This document shows, one piece after another, positions 6,947-6,988 of a DNA stretch of 6,988 bases. Numbering within the stretch: the first letter of the stretch is position 1; each line of letters begins with the position of its first letter. Source of the stretch: Prosthecobacter sp. (lineage in GTDB: Bacteria > Verrucomicrobiota > Verrucomicrobiia > Verrucomicrobiales > Verrucomicrobiaceae); NCBI GenBank assembly GCA_020216965.1, contig JAIWOJ010000109.1, forward strand, positions 1-6,988. The letters run 5' to 3'. A program made the translations under genes and the position numbers. The notes under the pieces were generated by a model, which was not told the DNA's origin, ran no database searches, and saw only the letters and a list, made by a program, of their open reading frames with translations.

Positions 6947-6988
6947 AAACATCTAGCGCAAGGGGTGGCAGATTCACAAGACATGGTG

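Noticed and set aside
6983..6988. ATG near the right edge as start of a new gene
   Set aside because: Only two codons are visible, which is not enough to support a call.
1..6988. tRNA, rRNA, riboswitch, CRISPR, phage or insertion-sequence genes
   Set aside because: Nothing with the required folds, repeat-spacer pattern or transposase/integrase motifs was seen on either strand.

Overview
This 7-kb window is GC-rich bacterial chromosome carrying four protein genes. By eye the protein styles and the two kinds of intergenic repeat suggest a Verrucomicrobiota-type organism (Prosthecobacter/Verrucomicrobium-like). That placement is inference from pattern recognition, not from a search.

Layout. 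Positions 1-2226 on the minus strand hold the first 742 residues of DNA polymerase I (polA). It has an N-terminal 5'-nuclease domain, an intact 3'-5' proofreading domain and the start of the polymerase domain, and is cut by the window edge shortly after motif A. It runs with no internal stop. A 129-bp divergent intergenic region separates it from a plus-strand gene (2356-3570) for an iron-sulfur, TRAM-domain RNA uridine-C5 methyltransferase of the TrmA/RlmC/RlmD family. After a 114-bp gap comes a 514-residue membrane-anchored protein (3685-5229). It has two Pro/Ala-rich linkers, two domains that look like copies of each other, and a C-terminal OmpA-type peptidoglycan-binding domain. The fourth gene (best start 5472, end 6842) is the AAA+ replication-fork maintenance ATPase RarA (MgsA).

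Non-coding structure. rarA is flanked by two different intergenic repeats. A 27-bp-stem hairpin lies just upstream (5284-5343), and a degenerate inverted repeat built from short 'ACGCxAAT / AGCGT' units lies just downstream (6865-6946). Shine-Dalgarno signals are weak or absent at most starts.

Together, polA and rarA serve replication and repair, the methyltransferase serves rRNA/tRNA modification, and the OmpA-like protein serves the envelope. This is core-genome housekeeping content, with no phage, toxin-antitoxin, CRISPR or biosynthetic cassette. I found no convincing new multi-gene system. The points most worth a second look are the duplicated-domain OmpA-like protein, the two repeats around rarA and the dense use of CTA-G leucine codons in rarA.
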